The notes: generated by a model from the letters alone, not told the origin. A stretch of DNA of 64,000 bases from Hermatobates lingyangjiaoensis (GCA_026182355.1 JAPFBL010001043.1:1-64000); one strand, 5' to 3'. Positions 42,498 through 53,067 are shown, counted from the stretch's first letter. Numbers and translations: made by a program.

Positions 42498-43346
42498 TTA
42501 AACACCTGAATATGCTTGGAATCCTCCATCAATTGGAACAGAAATTCCAGTAACAAATCCTGATGCTTCATAATCCATTAATCACAAAATAGTGCCTAAT
42601 AAATCTTTAGCATCACCTAAACGATTCATTGGAGTTGCTGCTAAAATTTTTTTAGTTCTTGGAGTTCATTCCCCAGTTGCAGTTTTTAACAATTTTTCAT
42701 TCTGAGCAGTTAAGAAAAAACCTGGAGCAATTGCATTAATACGAACATTAGTTGGTGCAAAATGAACTGCCAATCATTTTGTAAAATTATTAACAGCTGC
42801 ATAAGCTGCTGCATAAGCTGGCACTTTAGTCATTGGAGCATATGCCGCCATAGATGAAGTATTAATAACTGTACAATCACGATTTAACATATGTTTAATA
42901 AAAACTTTTATCGTATTAAACTTTCCAATAAAGTTTAAATCAAAAACAAATTTAAATCCTTCTACTTCCATGTCAAAGAAACTTTGAACCTCTTGGTTTA
43001 ATTCGTCACCTACTTCATAAACTTCTTTACTTGTTGTTGCCCGTGGATTATTTCCACCAGCACCATTATATAAAATATCAATTTGTTGATATGTATTCAA
43101 AATTTGTTGGCAAGCATTTTCTAATGATTTTATATCTAAAACATTACATTCAATAGCAATTGCTTCACCATTGTTACTTTTAATTTCACTAACAACTTTT
43201 TCTGCAGCAGCTAATGACAAATCTAAAACTGCTACTTTCATTTCTTGACGAGCACATTCACGCGCTAATTCACTAAATAAAACTCCTCCTGCCCCAGTAA
43301 TTACTACAACTTTCCCTTTTAAATTAGGATTTTTAACTAACGCCAT
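42498..43346 (-). CDS. uxuB: Fructuronate reductase / mannonate oxidoreductase, SDR type
   Basis: 282 aa short-chain dehydrogenase of the YjmF/UxuB type. TGAGGVLFSELARE (cofactor loop), the long insertion with GAGGNNPRATTS and FFDMEVEGFKFVFDLNF, NTSSMAAYAP, YxxxA-type site YAAAYAAVNNF, and the end VPIDGGFQAYSGV are all as in this family. In the usual catalytic YxxxK the Lys appears to be replaced by Ala (AAYAAAYAAVNN); see findings. Reduces D-fructuronate to D-mannonate. GAGG before ATG 43346. Confidence 0.85.
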
Positions 43347-43378
43347 TTTATTTTCCTCTTTCTCATTAATTAATTTAA

Positions 43379-43987
43379 TTATTTTAGTCAATCTGCATTA
43401 ATTGTAAATGATGCTTGACCAATAAATTTATCAGTATTTTTATTAACAATAACTATATTGTTCTTACCATTATCATTATTTGCTCATTTATCAAATGTAA
43501 TATTAATTTTAATTTTATCATTCGAACTTAATTTTATTCCTGTTGTACTATCTGCTATTTTATCATTAACTGTAATACTATAGTTAAAATATGCGAGAAT
43601 ATTAACTATTTTATCTGTTCCCACTGATGAATCAGTGCTATTAGAAGTAAACCAATTTTTTGTTTTACCAACATCCTTTCCTAATTTACTTGCTAGCAAC
43701 ATAGCAACAACTTCAGTAAAACTATTCTGAGCATTAATTATTGCCCCATATTTTTGATTTGGCTGTTTTGATGTTGAATTTGTGCCAATAAAACTATATG
43801 CTGTAGTATTAATAACATCTTTTTTTTGATCTAATAGCTGTTGTAATTTAATTGAATTTTTAACACCTGGATCAGATCAAGTTGTTAAATTAGTGCCTTC
43901 CAAAACATTAGTTTGGCAAGCACTAACAGCCATACTAACATTACTAATAACAAGTAAACTAAAACAAACTGTTAAGATTTTTTTCAT
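43379..43987 (-). CDS. Lipoprotein of the uronate operon, 202 aa
   Basis: Start ATG 43987 behind TAGGAGG. Signal peptide MKKILTVCFSLLVISNVSM and lipobox AVSAC (Cys25). The mature part has no recognised domain: an alpha-helical first half (LQQLLDQKKDV, AMLLASKLGKDVG) and a beta-rich C-terminus. It would be anchored on the cell surface. As it lies between a PTS IIC with two unknown membrane proteins and the catabolic genes, it may take part in capture of uronate-containing sugars; not proven. The gene at 43996 stops eight bases before. Confidence 0.8.
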
Positions 43988-43995
43988 TCTACCTC

Positions 43996-44907
43996 CTATA
44001 TTTTTTCGGCAATTTTGGTAACTATTTTTTTTCGCAATGCTTGATAAGCAATATTTAATTCTGCTATTTGTAAAGCTAATAAGATTTGCTCTTTTTGTCA
44101 TTGCTTATTTTTATTTTTTTTCGCAACAATAATTTTTTCTTGTTCTTGCTCATATGTTTTTTGTAACAACCAAAAACTTTTTTCTAAATTATTAATAGTA
44201 TTAATTTTATGATGATTAAAAACCTGAAAATAGTAATTATTAATAATTGCTTGATTATTCATAAAATTAATTTGGTTTAAAGTTAATCAAGTACTAATTT
44301 CATCTCATGTTACTGATTCTAATGTTACTGGTCAAATAACAAAATCATATTGTTTATTTTGAATAATAATAGTAAATTTTATAAAAATAATAGCTGTTGG
44401 ATTAGACCAATTTTGATAATAATCTGCTACTGAAATAGCTTCCAATTGGTTATCTTCAGATAATTGAAAAATTTCTAGATGGCAATTTTTTGTTAAACTA
44501 AATAATGCCATTTTAAATAAACTATTATTTTTTTGTTCACCAGCAAAACTTAAATCACGCGTTCAAATTGACTTTGTAACTTCAGTTTTCTCAGTATATT
44601 TTTCAATAATTTTTTGTAAAAATAATCACATAAAATTAACAACGCAACTTTGTAAAGCATTAATTAAGAGTGCTTCTAATTGCTGAGATGACTTAATTTT
44701 TTTCTTGCGTTTTAGCAACGATGAAATATTACCAGGAATTAAAATCCATTGTTTAGAAACAGCTAATTTTGATAATAAATTTTTATTAAATTCAAAAGCA
44801 CATACTTTTAATAACTGTCGTTTACGATAATTATAATATGTATAATATCCCACTACGCAAGAAATAACAGCTAAAATTGCAACAATAATTCATTCATAAT
44901 GTGGCAT
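43996..44907 (-). CDS. Membrane-anchored protein of unknown function, 303 aa
   Basis: One N-terminal TM (WIIVAILAVISCVVGYYTYY, residues ~6-25), then a basic linker and ~270 residues on the cytoplasmic side by the positive-inside rule. The middle has strand-rich segments (NPTAIIFIKFTIIIQNKQYDFVIW), and the C-terminus is a long charged helix (~250-303). Around six TGA-Trp codons. The ATG is three bases after the stop of the next smaller membrane protein. No family recognised. Confidence 0.75.
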
Positions 44908-44910
44908 AAT

Positions 44911-45318
44911 TTATTTTATTTGTTTTAAATTGTTAGCACTATAAGAAATTAACTTTAATGACATTAATTTTTTTTCAAAGGCACCCTTTGAAATAATTCG
45001 TGTATAATATCGCACTGCATATTTAGCTTGAATATTGCGATTGTCTTCTGATGATTGACAATTAATTTCTACTAAATATTTCTCAATTACACTTCAATAA
45101 TGTCTTTTATCCTTATAGTTAGTAAAACTAATTGTTGCATGCCGCAATGTTAAATCAAATTCACTAATTAAATCTTTTTTAATTTCTAAGCGAATTAGTT
45201 TTTGCATTTTTTCTTTATTTCAAATTTTCATATTTCGTGCTCCAATAATTCCCTGTCAAATTAAAATTACAACAATACAAATTGCCACAACAATAAATAA
45301 TGCATCTCACCAAGTCAT
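44911..45318 (-). CDS. Membrane-anchored protein of unknown function, 135 aa
   Basis: One N-terminal TM (ALFIVVAICIVVILIWQGII, residues ~6-25) followed by a ~110-aa soluble domain with a basic start (WNKEKMQKLIRLEIKK) and beta-rich middle (HATISFTNYKDKRHYWSVIEK). It shares the one-TM-plus-soluble plan with the 303-aa protein that follows. GAGGAGA lies before ATG 45318. Possibly a partner of the IIC component. Confidence 0.75.
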
Positions 45319-45333
45319 TTTATTTTCTCCTCA

Positions 45334-46983
45334 TTAAACTTCAATTTTAAATTCACGTGGTTTAATATTATATTTTGCCAACAGTTCTTCTTCTGATAAT
45401 GATCCTGCTGGTTTATAAGTTCCACGTTTTTTTTGAATTAATGTAGCACAATTATCAATAATAATTGTTCCTACCACTAATAAAATCCCAGCAATTAATG
45501 CTGCTCATTTGCTAATTAAAGCAAAGGCTCCTGGAATTAAAGCAAAAATAAAGTCAGTATCAGACCAACCAGCCCCAATTCTAATAGTATAATCAGGACC
45601 ACCATACATATTAGCAGCATAGAAAATACATGGAATAAAAGTAATTAACAATCCTGATAAGAAAGGTGCAAGCAAAGCTCCTCAAATTCCTCCTCGTGAA
45701 TTACCATAAACTCCAGCCCCACCACCAATAAAGAAGTGCCCAACAATTCCTGGTAAAACAACAGGAATAGCTGATACTGCATGATACATATTATCTGAAC
45801 CTAATAATGTTATTTGAGAACCAAATTTAGCAATTAAAAATGTTATTCCAAATCCAAAAATTCCTCCCACGAATGAAGAAATAAATCCAATAACTGTAGC
45901 ATTAGGTGCTGAAACTCATGTTAACGAAACATCAACACCTGCCCGACCACGACGAACAACTTTATCAGCAAATCCTTTAAAAGCTGGAATTAACTGACTA
46001 ACAAACATCTTAACTCCAAATACTAAAATTTGTGTTCCCGCAGCAAATTGGAATCCATCAATAATAGCAAGTCCAAATCATGAGGCAGACGGTGCTGTTG
46101 CATCAGCTGCTGTTGAAGATGGACCAGCTTTAGTGCCAATGAAAGCATCTATTCCTCTAACTCCATATGCAATACAGAAAATCAAAATATAAAATAATAA
46201 CATTGATAGTGCAGTTGTTATCATTCCTTCTTTTAAAAACGCAGCTGTTTGCGGAATATTAACTTCTTCGGTTGATTTAATATTTCCTTTTTTTAATTTA
46301 TTAAAAGCTAACCCAATATATCCACTCATTGTAAAACTAAGTGAACCAGTATGGGCAATTGAAATGCTATCACGCCCTAAAATATAGCGTAAAAAGCGCT
46401 GATTAGCAGCCCCTGACATCATTCCATAAAATGATAAAAAGGTTGCTCCACCAATAATAATGATGACATAATCTACAGCTTGCAAAGTTCCACTTATTCC
46501 AACTAGAATAGCAGCAGCAAACGCAATTGACATATAATATAACACGTGTCCTGTTAGATATACATATCGAAATCTTGTTAAAGCAGCCATAATAATATTT
46601 AGTAAAATTCCTAAAATCATAATTCCAGTTGCAACTGTCATAATTGAAGGAATAATATTGCCAATTGTAGAAAAAATAGCCTCATTTGAAGCAAATTGGG
46701 CAGAAATTGAACTACCATCAGGTCCTGTTACTAAATTTTTAAAAACAGGAGTAAAATCAGCTAAAGTGTTTTTTAGCGATGTTGAACCAATTTCTAGAAT
46801 AAAAAAACCAATAATACATTTAAAAGTGCCTGAAATGACATCAGAAAAAGATTTTCTCTGAATTAACTGGCCAATAAAACAAACTAATCCAACAAGGAGT
46901 GCAGCTTCACCAAAAAAAGAATTAAGGAAAAGCACAAATTGTGTTCAACCACTAATTTTATAAGCACTTTGTAAAAGTAACAT
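45334..46983 (-). CDS. PTS ascorbate/UlaA-type IIC permease, 549 aa
   Basis: Eleven or so membrane segments. IGFFILEIGSTSLKN near the start, RFRYVYLTGHVLYYMS, HTGSLSFTMSGYIG and VVLPGIVGHFFIGGGAGVYG are in line with UlaA-like IIC proteins. UlaA is about 465 aa; here there is an extra loop around 300-330 (GTKAGPSSTAADATAPSAS) and a C-terminal tail. No IIA or IIB gene lies nearby. It is the first gene of the uronate operon, so the likely substrate is a uronate or an unsaturated uronide, not ascorbate. Ribosome site AAGAAGGTG before ATG 46983. Confidence 0.85.
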
Positions 46984-47009
46984 TCTTCACCTTCTTTTTT
47001 GCATTTAGA

Positions 47010-47027
47010 TTGTATACTTGTATACAA
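47010..47027. promoter_or_regulatory. GntR-type operator 1 (uronate operon side)
   Basis: TTGTATACTTGTATACAA: inverted arms TTGTATAC / GTATACAA with two-base spacer. It lies 27 bases upstream of the PTS gene start. Its core ACTTGTATACAA is shared with the site at 47878. Confidence 0.8.
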
Positions 47028-47175
47028 TAGATAGTGTAATAAAGTGAGAGTATTACAACTCTCATCTTCAATTTAAAGATACTCTTATTTGAAGATAAAA
47101 ACAATATTTACAAGAAAAAATAATAAATTTTATTTTTTTGATAAAATTAAAAATAAAACTAGAAGGAAAATTGAA

Positions 47176-47868
47176 ATGCTGATAAAAAAAAATTATAATT
47201 TAATAACATTAAATTCACGTGAATATGCTTATCAAATATTAAAACAAAATATTATGGAATTTATTATTTTACCAGGAACATTAATTTCTGAAAACCAATT
47301 AAGCAAAGAATTAAAAATTTCACGAACTCCAATTCGTGAAGCTCTTAAAGAATTACAAACAGAAGGATTAATTGAAATTATTCCTCAGAAAGGAACTTTT
47401 ATTTCTAAAATTAATATTCAACAAGCTGAAAATGCTATTTTAATTCGTAAAGCTGTAGAAATTGAAATTTTAAAGCAAGCATGTATGACTATTTTTTCTA
47501 ATGATATCTGAGATAAAATTAATGAAAATATTAATCAACAAGAAAAACTAATTATTAATCCTTCCCTTAATAACCTACTATTCTATGAATTAGACAACAA
47601 ATTTCATGAATTAATTTTTAAAGCTGTTAATCATAAGCAAATTTGGCATAAATTACGTTCAATGGCAATAAGTTACGATCGCATTCGCATTATTGAAATT
47701 ATTGATAAAGTTAATTTACATGTAATTTTATCCCAACATAAAGAAGAAATTAAAATTATCAAAAATAAAGATATTGCTAAAATTGATGTTTTTATGCATG
47801 ATCATACCCATAATTTTCTAAAAGCTATTCCTTATCTTCAAAAAAAATTTCCTATGATTTTCAAATAA
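47176..47868 (+). CDS. GntR-family (FadR/FCD subgroup) transcriptional regulator of uronate genes
   Basis: 230 aa. N-terminal winged helix: GTLISENQLSKELKISRTPI and REALKELQTEGLIEIIPQKG. C-terminal all-helical FCD-type domain with DNKFHELIF and HDHTHNFL, which include typical metal-binding Asp/His. Start ATG 47176 (AGAAGGAAAA). Divergent from the PTS-uxu operon and directly upstream of eda-kdgK. Both promoters carry the same palindrome, so it probably represses both halves and responds to a uronate-derived intermediate. Confidence 0.9.
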
Positions 47869-47877
47869 CTATTTTTT

Positions 47878-47895
47878 TTACTTGTATACAAGTAA
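47878..47895. promoter_or_regulatory. GntR-type operator 2 (eda-kdgK side)
   Basis: TTACTTGTATACAAGTAA is a perfect 18 bp palindrome flanked by T- and A-runs that extend the symmetry to about 30 bases. It overlaps the -35 box of the eda promoter. Confidence 0.85.
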
Positions 47896-47910
47896 AAAAA
47901 AAGGTATATT
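47882..47910 (+). promoter_or_regulatory. Promoter of eda-kdgK
   Basis: TTGTAT (47882-47887), 17-base spacer, TATATT (47905-47910). The -35 box lies within operator 2. Confidence 0.65.
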
Positions 47911-47927
47911 TTGTATGAGGTGAAAAA

Positions 47928-48572
47928 ATGAAAACAATTAAAGAAATTATTCACGATAATAAGATTATTGCTGTAATCAGAACTTCAAATTCAAAAAAGG
48001 CATTGCAAGCAATTGATGCTTGTATTGATGGTGGCATTAAAACTATTGAGATAACTTTTACAATTCCTAATGTAGAAGATGTCCTTATGCAAAGCATCAA
48101 AAAATATCAACTACAATCTGATATTATTATTGGTGCTGGAACAGTTTTAACCGAAAAACAAGCGCAAATAGCAATTAATAATGGCTGCCAATTTATTGTT
48201 GCCCCTAATTTTAACCCTAAAGTTAATAGTTACTGTCACAGTCAAAATATTTTATATGTTCCTGGAGCAATGACAATTAATGAAATTACAACTATCATGG
48301 ATTATAATATTTCATTAATAAAATTATTTCCTGCTACAACATATACACCTAATTATATTAAAGCATTACATGGCCCATTACCAAAAGTTAAAATTATGCC
48401 TACTGGAGGCATTAATGAAAGTAATTTAAAGCAATGATTGGCTAATGGAGCCTTTGCTTGTGGGATTGGCGGTAATTTAATTGCTCCTATTGAAGATAAT
48501 GACTACAATGCAGTTGTCAAAAAAGCACAAGATTATGTTAAATTAGCACAGGAATTTAATAATGATAAATAA
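47928..48572 (+). CDS. eda: 2-keto-3-deoxy-6-phosphogluconate aldolase
   Basis: 214 aa. Cleaves KDPG to pyruvate and glyceraldehyde-3-P. Motifs: KTIEITFTIPN (catalytic Glu), GAGTVLTEKQA, FIVAPNFNP, the Schiff-base Lys in LIKLFPAT, and MPTGGI. Start ATG 47928 with ATGAGGTG. Its end overlaps the kdgK start by 11 bases. One TGA-Trp. Confidence 0.95.
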
Positions 48573-49584
48573 AAGTGTTGGAGTAATCGGTGAACCACTA
48601 ATACGTCTAAGTTTACCTGTCGGAACTGATTTTAATAATAACACTGCTCTTCATTTTAACTATGGAGGTGCTGAAATTAATGTTGGGTTAAATTTATCTC
48701 AATGAAATCATCAAGTATATTTAATAAGTAATCTCCCTGATAATTTACTAGGTCAAAAATATTATCAATATTTACAAAACCAAAAAATTATTACAAAATA
48801 CTTGCAATTAATTGCTAATAGTCGTCTTGGATTATACTATTGCACTCCTGCTAATAGTATTAGCAATAGTCAAATAATTTATGATCGACAAAATTCTGCC
48901 TTTTGTTATTGAAATCCGTCAACTACAGAATTAAAAGAAATAGCAATGGAAATTGATCATTTACATTTTTCTGGAATTACTTTAGCATTAAATACTACAA
49001 TTCGTAATAAATTACTAGCATTAGTTAAAATTTTACATCAACAAAATAAAACAATTAGTTTTGATTTTAACTATCGCAGCAATTTATGGTCCTTGCAAGA
49101 CGCTTATCAAACTTTTAACAGCTTTCTGCCATATATAGATTATCTTTTTTGTGGATATAAGGATTTAACAAAAGTTTTAAAAGTTATCCCTGACAATAAA
49201 AACATCTGAACTAAAACGGATTTAGAGCACGGATGACAACTTTTAATTAAAAAATATCCTAATTTAAAAGTACTCGCTGCAACTCAAAGAGAAATTTTTT
49301 CTCCGATTGCTCAAAAAATAACTGGGTTTTTATATTTTCAAAATAACATTTATGTTTCTCCTACATTAACAATTAGTCAAGTTATTGACCGAATTGGAAC
49401 GGGTGATAGTTTTTCAAGCGGAACTTTATATTCTATTTTTAATAATTTTGCCCCCCAAGAAATTGTTAATTTTGCTATTAGTAACTGTGTTTTAAAACAT
49501 ACAATGTATGGCGATCATCACAATTTTTCTGTAGCAGAAATTGATAATCTTATTCCTAATCTTAATAATGATATTAAGCGTTAA
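48562..49584 (+). CDS. kdgK: 2-keto-3-deoxygluconate kinase (PfkB family)
   Basis: 340 aa. Phosphorylates KDG to KDPG. PfkB features: VGVIGEPLIRLSLP at the start, NYGGAEINVGLNLS (substrate-binding), and the catalytic GTGDSFSSG (Asp base) near residue 280. Ends the plus-strand uronate transcript before a strong terminator. Confidence 0.93.
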
Positions 49585-49611
49585 TATAATAAATATTATA
49601 ATTTTTTAACA

Positions 49612-49650
49612 AAAAAACTGAGTTTATATTTATATAAACTCAGTTTTTTA
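49612..49650 (+). terminator. Terminator of eda-kdgK
   Basis: AAAAAACTGAGTTTATAT / ATATAAACTCAGTTTTTT, about 18 bp stem with T-run on the plus strand. Confidence 0.9.
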
Positions 49651-49767
49651 CTTATATTATTTGAAAAAAATACTTGTCAGAAAAAACTATTTACTATTTA
49701 ACGGTTTTGCCTTATTGCCATAATCTTCAATCATTTTTAAATTATGAAAAATTGTTACTAACAAAGA

Positions 49768-49798
49768 AAATACTATTTACAAAATACAAATAGTATTT
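49768..49798 (-). terminator. Terminator after the glycyl-radical remnant
   Basis: AAATACTATTT / AAATAGTATTT stem with TT-rich continuation on the minus strand (TTTTCTTTG). Retained although the gene upstream is dead. Confidence 0.65.
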
Positions 49799-49802
49799 AA
49801 AA

Positions 49803-50033
49803 TTACATTCCTTCATAGAAGGTTCAGGAAATAATCTCTTCTTGTTGTTCTTTTGTTAATTTAACAAAATTAACAGCATAACCTGAAACTTGAATGGTTA
49901 ATTGTGGCTATAATTCAGGGTTTTTTTGTTCATCGCGTAATACATCACGATCTGCTGCCCACCTTTTATTAATGTAACCACCAATCATGCTTGCCAAATT
50001 ACTTACTTGTGAATCTGAGATATTTACTGCCAT
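49803..50033 (-). pseudogene. Glycyl-radical domain fragment (GrcA / pyruvate-formate-lyase C-terminus) with a nonsense codon
   Basis: 77 codons from ATG 50033. The C-terminal half reads PQLTIQVSGYAVNFVKLTKE and ends WTFYEGM, matching the radical-Gly region of PflB and its spare part GrcA (YPQLTIRVSGYAVxF.kLT.eQQ). In the expected YPQL the Tyr codon is TAG (49908-49910), which stops translation before the radical Gly. Its own leader and terminator remain. Probably a remnant of a short GrcA-like gene. An active form would repair oxygen-damaged PFL; no pfl gene is in the window. Confidence 0.75.
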
Positions 50034-50264
50034 ATTATTTATATCCTTTTATTTTTAAAATATAATTATACTCCAAAAAAATTTTTATTAAGATAAAAAA
50101 TAAAAATTTTTTCTATTTTTACCAATACATTATATATATAATATACTATAGTTTAAATTATAAATTTATTCCTATAAACTTAACTATTTTCTTAGTAAAA
50201 AAAATATTAAACAAAAAACTATCAACTGATAGTTTTTGCCATTACTAAATTTTTAAGATATCCT
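50034..50264. other. Intergenic region
   Basis: AT-rich; contains the terminator at 50213-50238 and presumably the promoter of the dead gene to its left. Nothing else was seen. Confidence 0.4.
50213..50238 (-). terminator. Terminator of the 111-aa repeat protein gene
   Basis: AAAAACTATCA / TGATAGTTTTT stem with T-run on the minus strand, about 25 bases past the stop. Confidence 0.75.
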
Positions 50265-50600
50265 TTAAGATTTGTTGTTTTTATCATTTTTTCCTGATTG
50301 AGCTAAAACTGATCCTGCAACTGATGTAGCAATTTTAGGATATTTTTTATTTTTATTACGAACAATTTTAGCTGATAATGAGCTTACTTCTTCACTAGTT
50401 TCTTTTGATTCAACACGATTAGCTTGTGCTAAGGCAGAAGCCGCTACAGTTTTTACCTCAGAACTCATATTTTCATCACGTAAAATTTTGCTTGCTTTGC
50501 TCGCTATTTCTTTGCTTGTTAACTTATCATTATATTCTTCTTCTGGCTGATTATTTTTTTTGTTTCTGTGAAATCATTTTTTAAAGCAATTTTTAAACAT
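50265..50600 (-). CDS. 111-aa protein with two SK-x-AS-x-L repeats
   Basis: Starts MFKNCFKKWFHRNKKN (basic, one TGA-Trp). Then come two similar ~38 aa units: SKEIASKASKILRDENMSSE...AASALAQ (residues ~30-66) and SEEVSSLSAKIVRNKN...AGSVLAQ (~74-106). Comparable motifs (AskASkvLrdpn.Sk..ksaAgSaLsQ) occur in small bacterial proteins of unknown role, often in phage or plasmid settings. No membrane segment. Has its own promoter region and terminator. Confidence 0.65.
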
Positions 50601-50861
50601 AAATAATTCTCCTTACACATGAATAGTTTAAAATTTGTAAGTAATATCTTATGTTAATATGTTATATAGTTTAATTATATCATATGAAAAATTATAAGCA
50701 GCAATTTTTATTAAGAAAAAAGCAAAAAGTCTTAATAACAACGAAAATAATTAAATTTAAACAATAAAAATATAAATTAATTTATTTTATTATACTATTT
50801 GTTTTATTGTAATATCTAAACATATATTATCTTATAAAATTTATAGTTACTTAAAACAGTT

Positions 50862-51650
50862 TTAAAAAACAATTCCTGATGTTAATAATAAAATAATTGC
50901 CACAATTTCTTTAATAATAACACCAGCCATTACAATAACATATACTCATAAAACATGTTTTTCTGTCATTTTTTTATTAACAATTGGGCCTGTTAAAGCA
51001 CCAAAAAATGATGCAATAATTAAAGGAATAACTAAATATCAGTTAAAACTAGCAAACATAGTAGTATCATTTTGAACAAAATTAATAGTAATAGCAATTA
51101 TAGTAATTACAATTTTTAGAATTAAAGTAATTGGAGGAATGTTTTTCATATCTTTACTAAAAAAAATTAATAACACTGGAATAAAAATTAATCCCCCACC
51201 AATACCTAAAGTAGTAGCAATGAAAGACACTAAAAACCCGAACAATGGTAAATAATAATTTGGCAATTTTAATGTATGAACATGATTACGAATAATACCC
51301 ATTATCATTCCAAATGTTAATGTTAAAATTAATAATATATCAAAATAGATTCCAGTAATATATTGCGTAACATACAAACTAGATATACTAACTCCAGGAA
51401 TAACTCCTAAAGATAAAAAAAAGCAATATTTTCAATCTAAATGAGCATGCTGACTAAAATATTTAATTGATCCAAAAATTCCTAAAACTAAAATGCTTAT
51501 CATTGATAATGTTTTAGGAATTAACTCATTGCTATGAAATAAAATTACTAATAATGGTACTGAAATAATGCCCCCACCAATGCCTAATAATCCACCGATA
51601 AAACTAGCAACATAACCAATTATAAAAACCCATAAATAATTTTCTCACAC
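50862..51650 (-). CDS. TauE/SafE-family membrane transporter, 262 aa
   Basis: Eight hydrophobic segments in two similar halves, each opening with the family motif: IGGLLGIGGGIISVPLL (~15-31) and ATTLGIGGGLIFIPVLL (~145-161). The family exports or imports sulfur-containing or organic anions. The start is taken as GTG 51650 because GAGGAAAA precedes it and an in-frame ATG at that end is lacking. No partner gene; substrate unknown. Confidence 0.85.
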
Positions 51651-51765
51651 TGTTATTTTCCTCAATAAAGATCTTAATAAATTATTTTACCAGTAAATAT
51701 TAAAATAAAATTTTATCCACTAACTTTTTTATTATTTTATTTCTAAAATAATAATAATAATAAAC

Positions 51766-52104
51766 TTATATTTTAATAATAGCAACAGCTACAGTATACT
51801 TTTGTTCATGACTAATTGATAATAAAATATTAGGCATCTCTTGATTATTTATCTTTACTAATAAATTATTATTATTATTATAAATAATATTAATATTCGG
51901 TAATGTTGTTACTAAGTGATTATTTGCCTTAAAAATAGCTTCTTTAGCAGCTCATCTACCTGCTAAAAATTCTTTCTGGCGTTTTTTTGTTAACAACTGA
52001 TAAAATAATTGCTGCTCTTCAGACGATAAAATTTTATTAATAAATGATAACGACATTTTAAGACGTTTATTCTGCACAAGATCAATCCCTAACCCAGTAA
52101 TCAT
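51766..52104 (-). CDS. acpS: Holo-[acyl-carrier-protein] synthase
   Basis: 112 aa, the family size. Attaches 4'-phosphopantetheine to ACP. Motifs: GLGIDLVQNKR (metal Asp), FLAGRWAAKEAIFKA (catalytic Glu/Lys) and ILLSISHEQKYTVAVAI. Start at 52104 with AGAGGGAAA. One TGA-Trp in GRWAAKEA supports code 4. Confidence 0.95.
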
Positions 52105-52170
52105 ATTTCCCTCTACTATTTATCAATATCATTATATAATATATATAGATTTAATGTAAAGGAGAAAAAA

Positions 52171-53067
52171 ATGACACAGAGTTTTAAGAATGTTAATTCT
52201 GAAATAATTAATAAAATAATTATCAACGAAAAAAACTCACAAATTATTCAAAATGATCCACATAAAAAATATGTTTTTAATAAAAATAATACTATTATTA
52301 CAATTTATTATAATAACACTGTTTTATTTCAAGGCAGTAATATTGAACCTATTGTTCAACAATATTTTCCAATAATTAATAAATCTATTAATAAAAAACC
52401 AATTAATAACAATGTTAATAACTATAATGCTAATATTATTGGTAATGATGAAGTTGGTGTTGGAGATATTTTTGGCCCACTTGTTGTTAGCAGTTGCTTT
52501 CTTTCACAAAATAGTCAAAAAATTTTAAGTAAACTCCCAATTAAAGATAGTAAAAAAATGACAACTATACAAATAATAAAATTAGCTCCTCAAATTATAG
52601 CAAATACCCAAAATACTACAATTATTATTGACAATTTAACATATAACCAATGATATTCACAAGATCAAAATAGTCATATTATAAAAGCTCGTGCTCATAA
52701 TCAAGCATTGCTTAAACTACTAACAACTTACCCTAACTTAAAAACTATTCCAATTGTTATTGACCAGTTTGCATCACTTAAAAATTATTTTAAATATTTA
52801 GTAAATGAACCACAAGTTATTCAACATCAAGTAACCTTAACTCCACAAGGTGAAACAAAATATTTAGCTATTGCCTGCAGTGCTATTATTAGTCGATTTT
52901 ATTTTTTGCAAACATTAACAACCCTTGAAAAAAAATGGCACTTAACATTCCCTTTAGGAAGTAGTAACCATGTAAAAACAATTGCTCAACAATATTATGA
53001 AAATTATGGTGCTAAACAATGTATAAATTTTATGAAACTTCATTTTAATCGTCAGATTGCAAATTAA
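52171..53067 (+). CDS. rnhC: Ribonuclease HIII
   Basis: 298 aa. Removes RNA from RNA/DNA hybrids. It has an N-terminal TBP-like substrate-binding domain (about 1-85) and a type 2 catalytic core with GNDEVGVGDIFGPLVV (Asp, Glu), KDSKKM and IDQFASLKNY. GS-rich end SSNHVKTIAQQYYENYG as in RNase HIII. AAAGGAG precedes ATG 52171. The 3' end overlaps the convergent deaminase gene by 23 bases. Confidence 0.93.
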
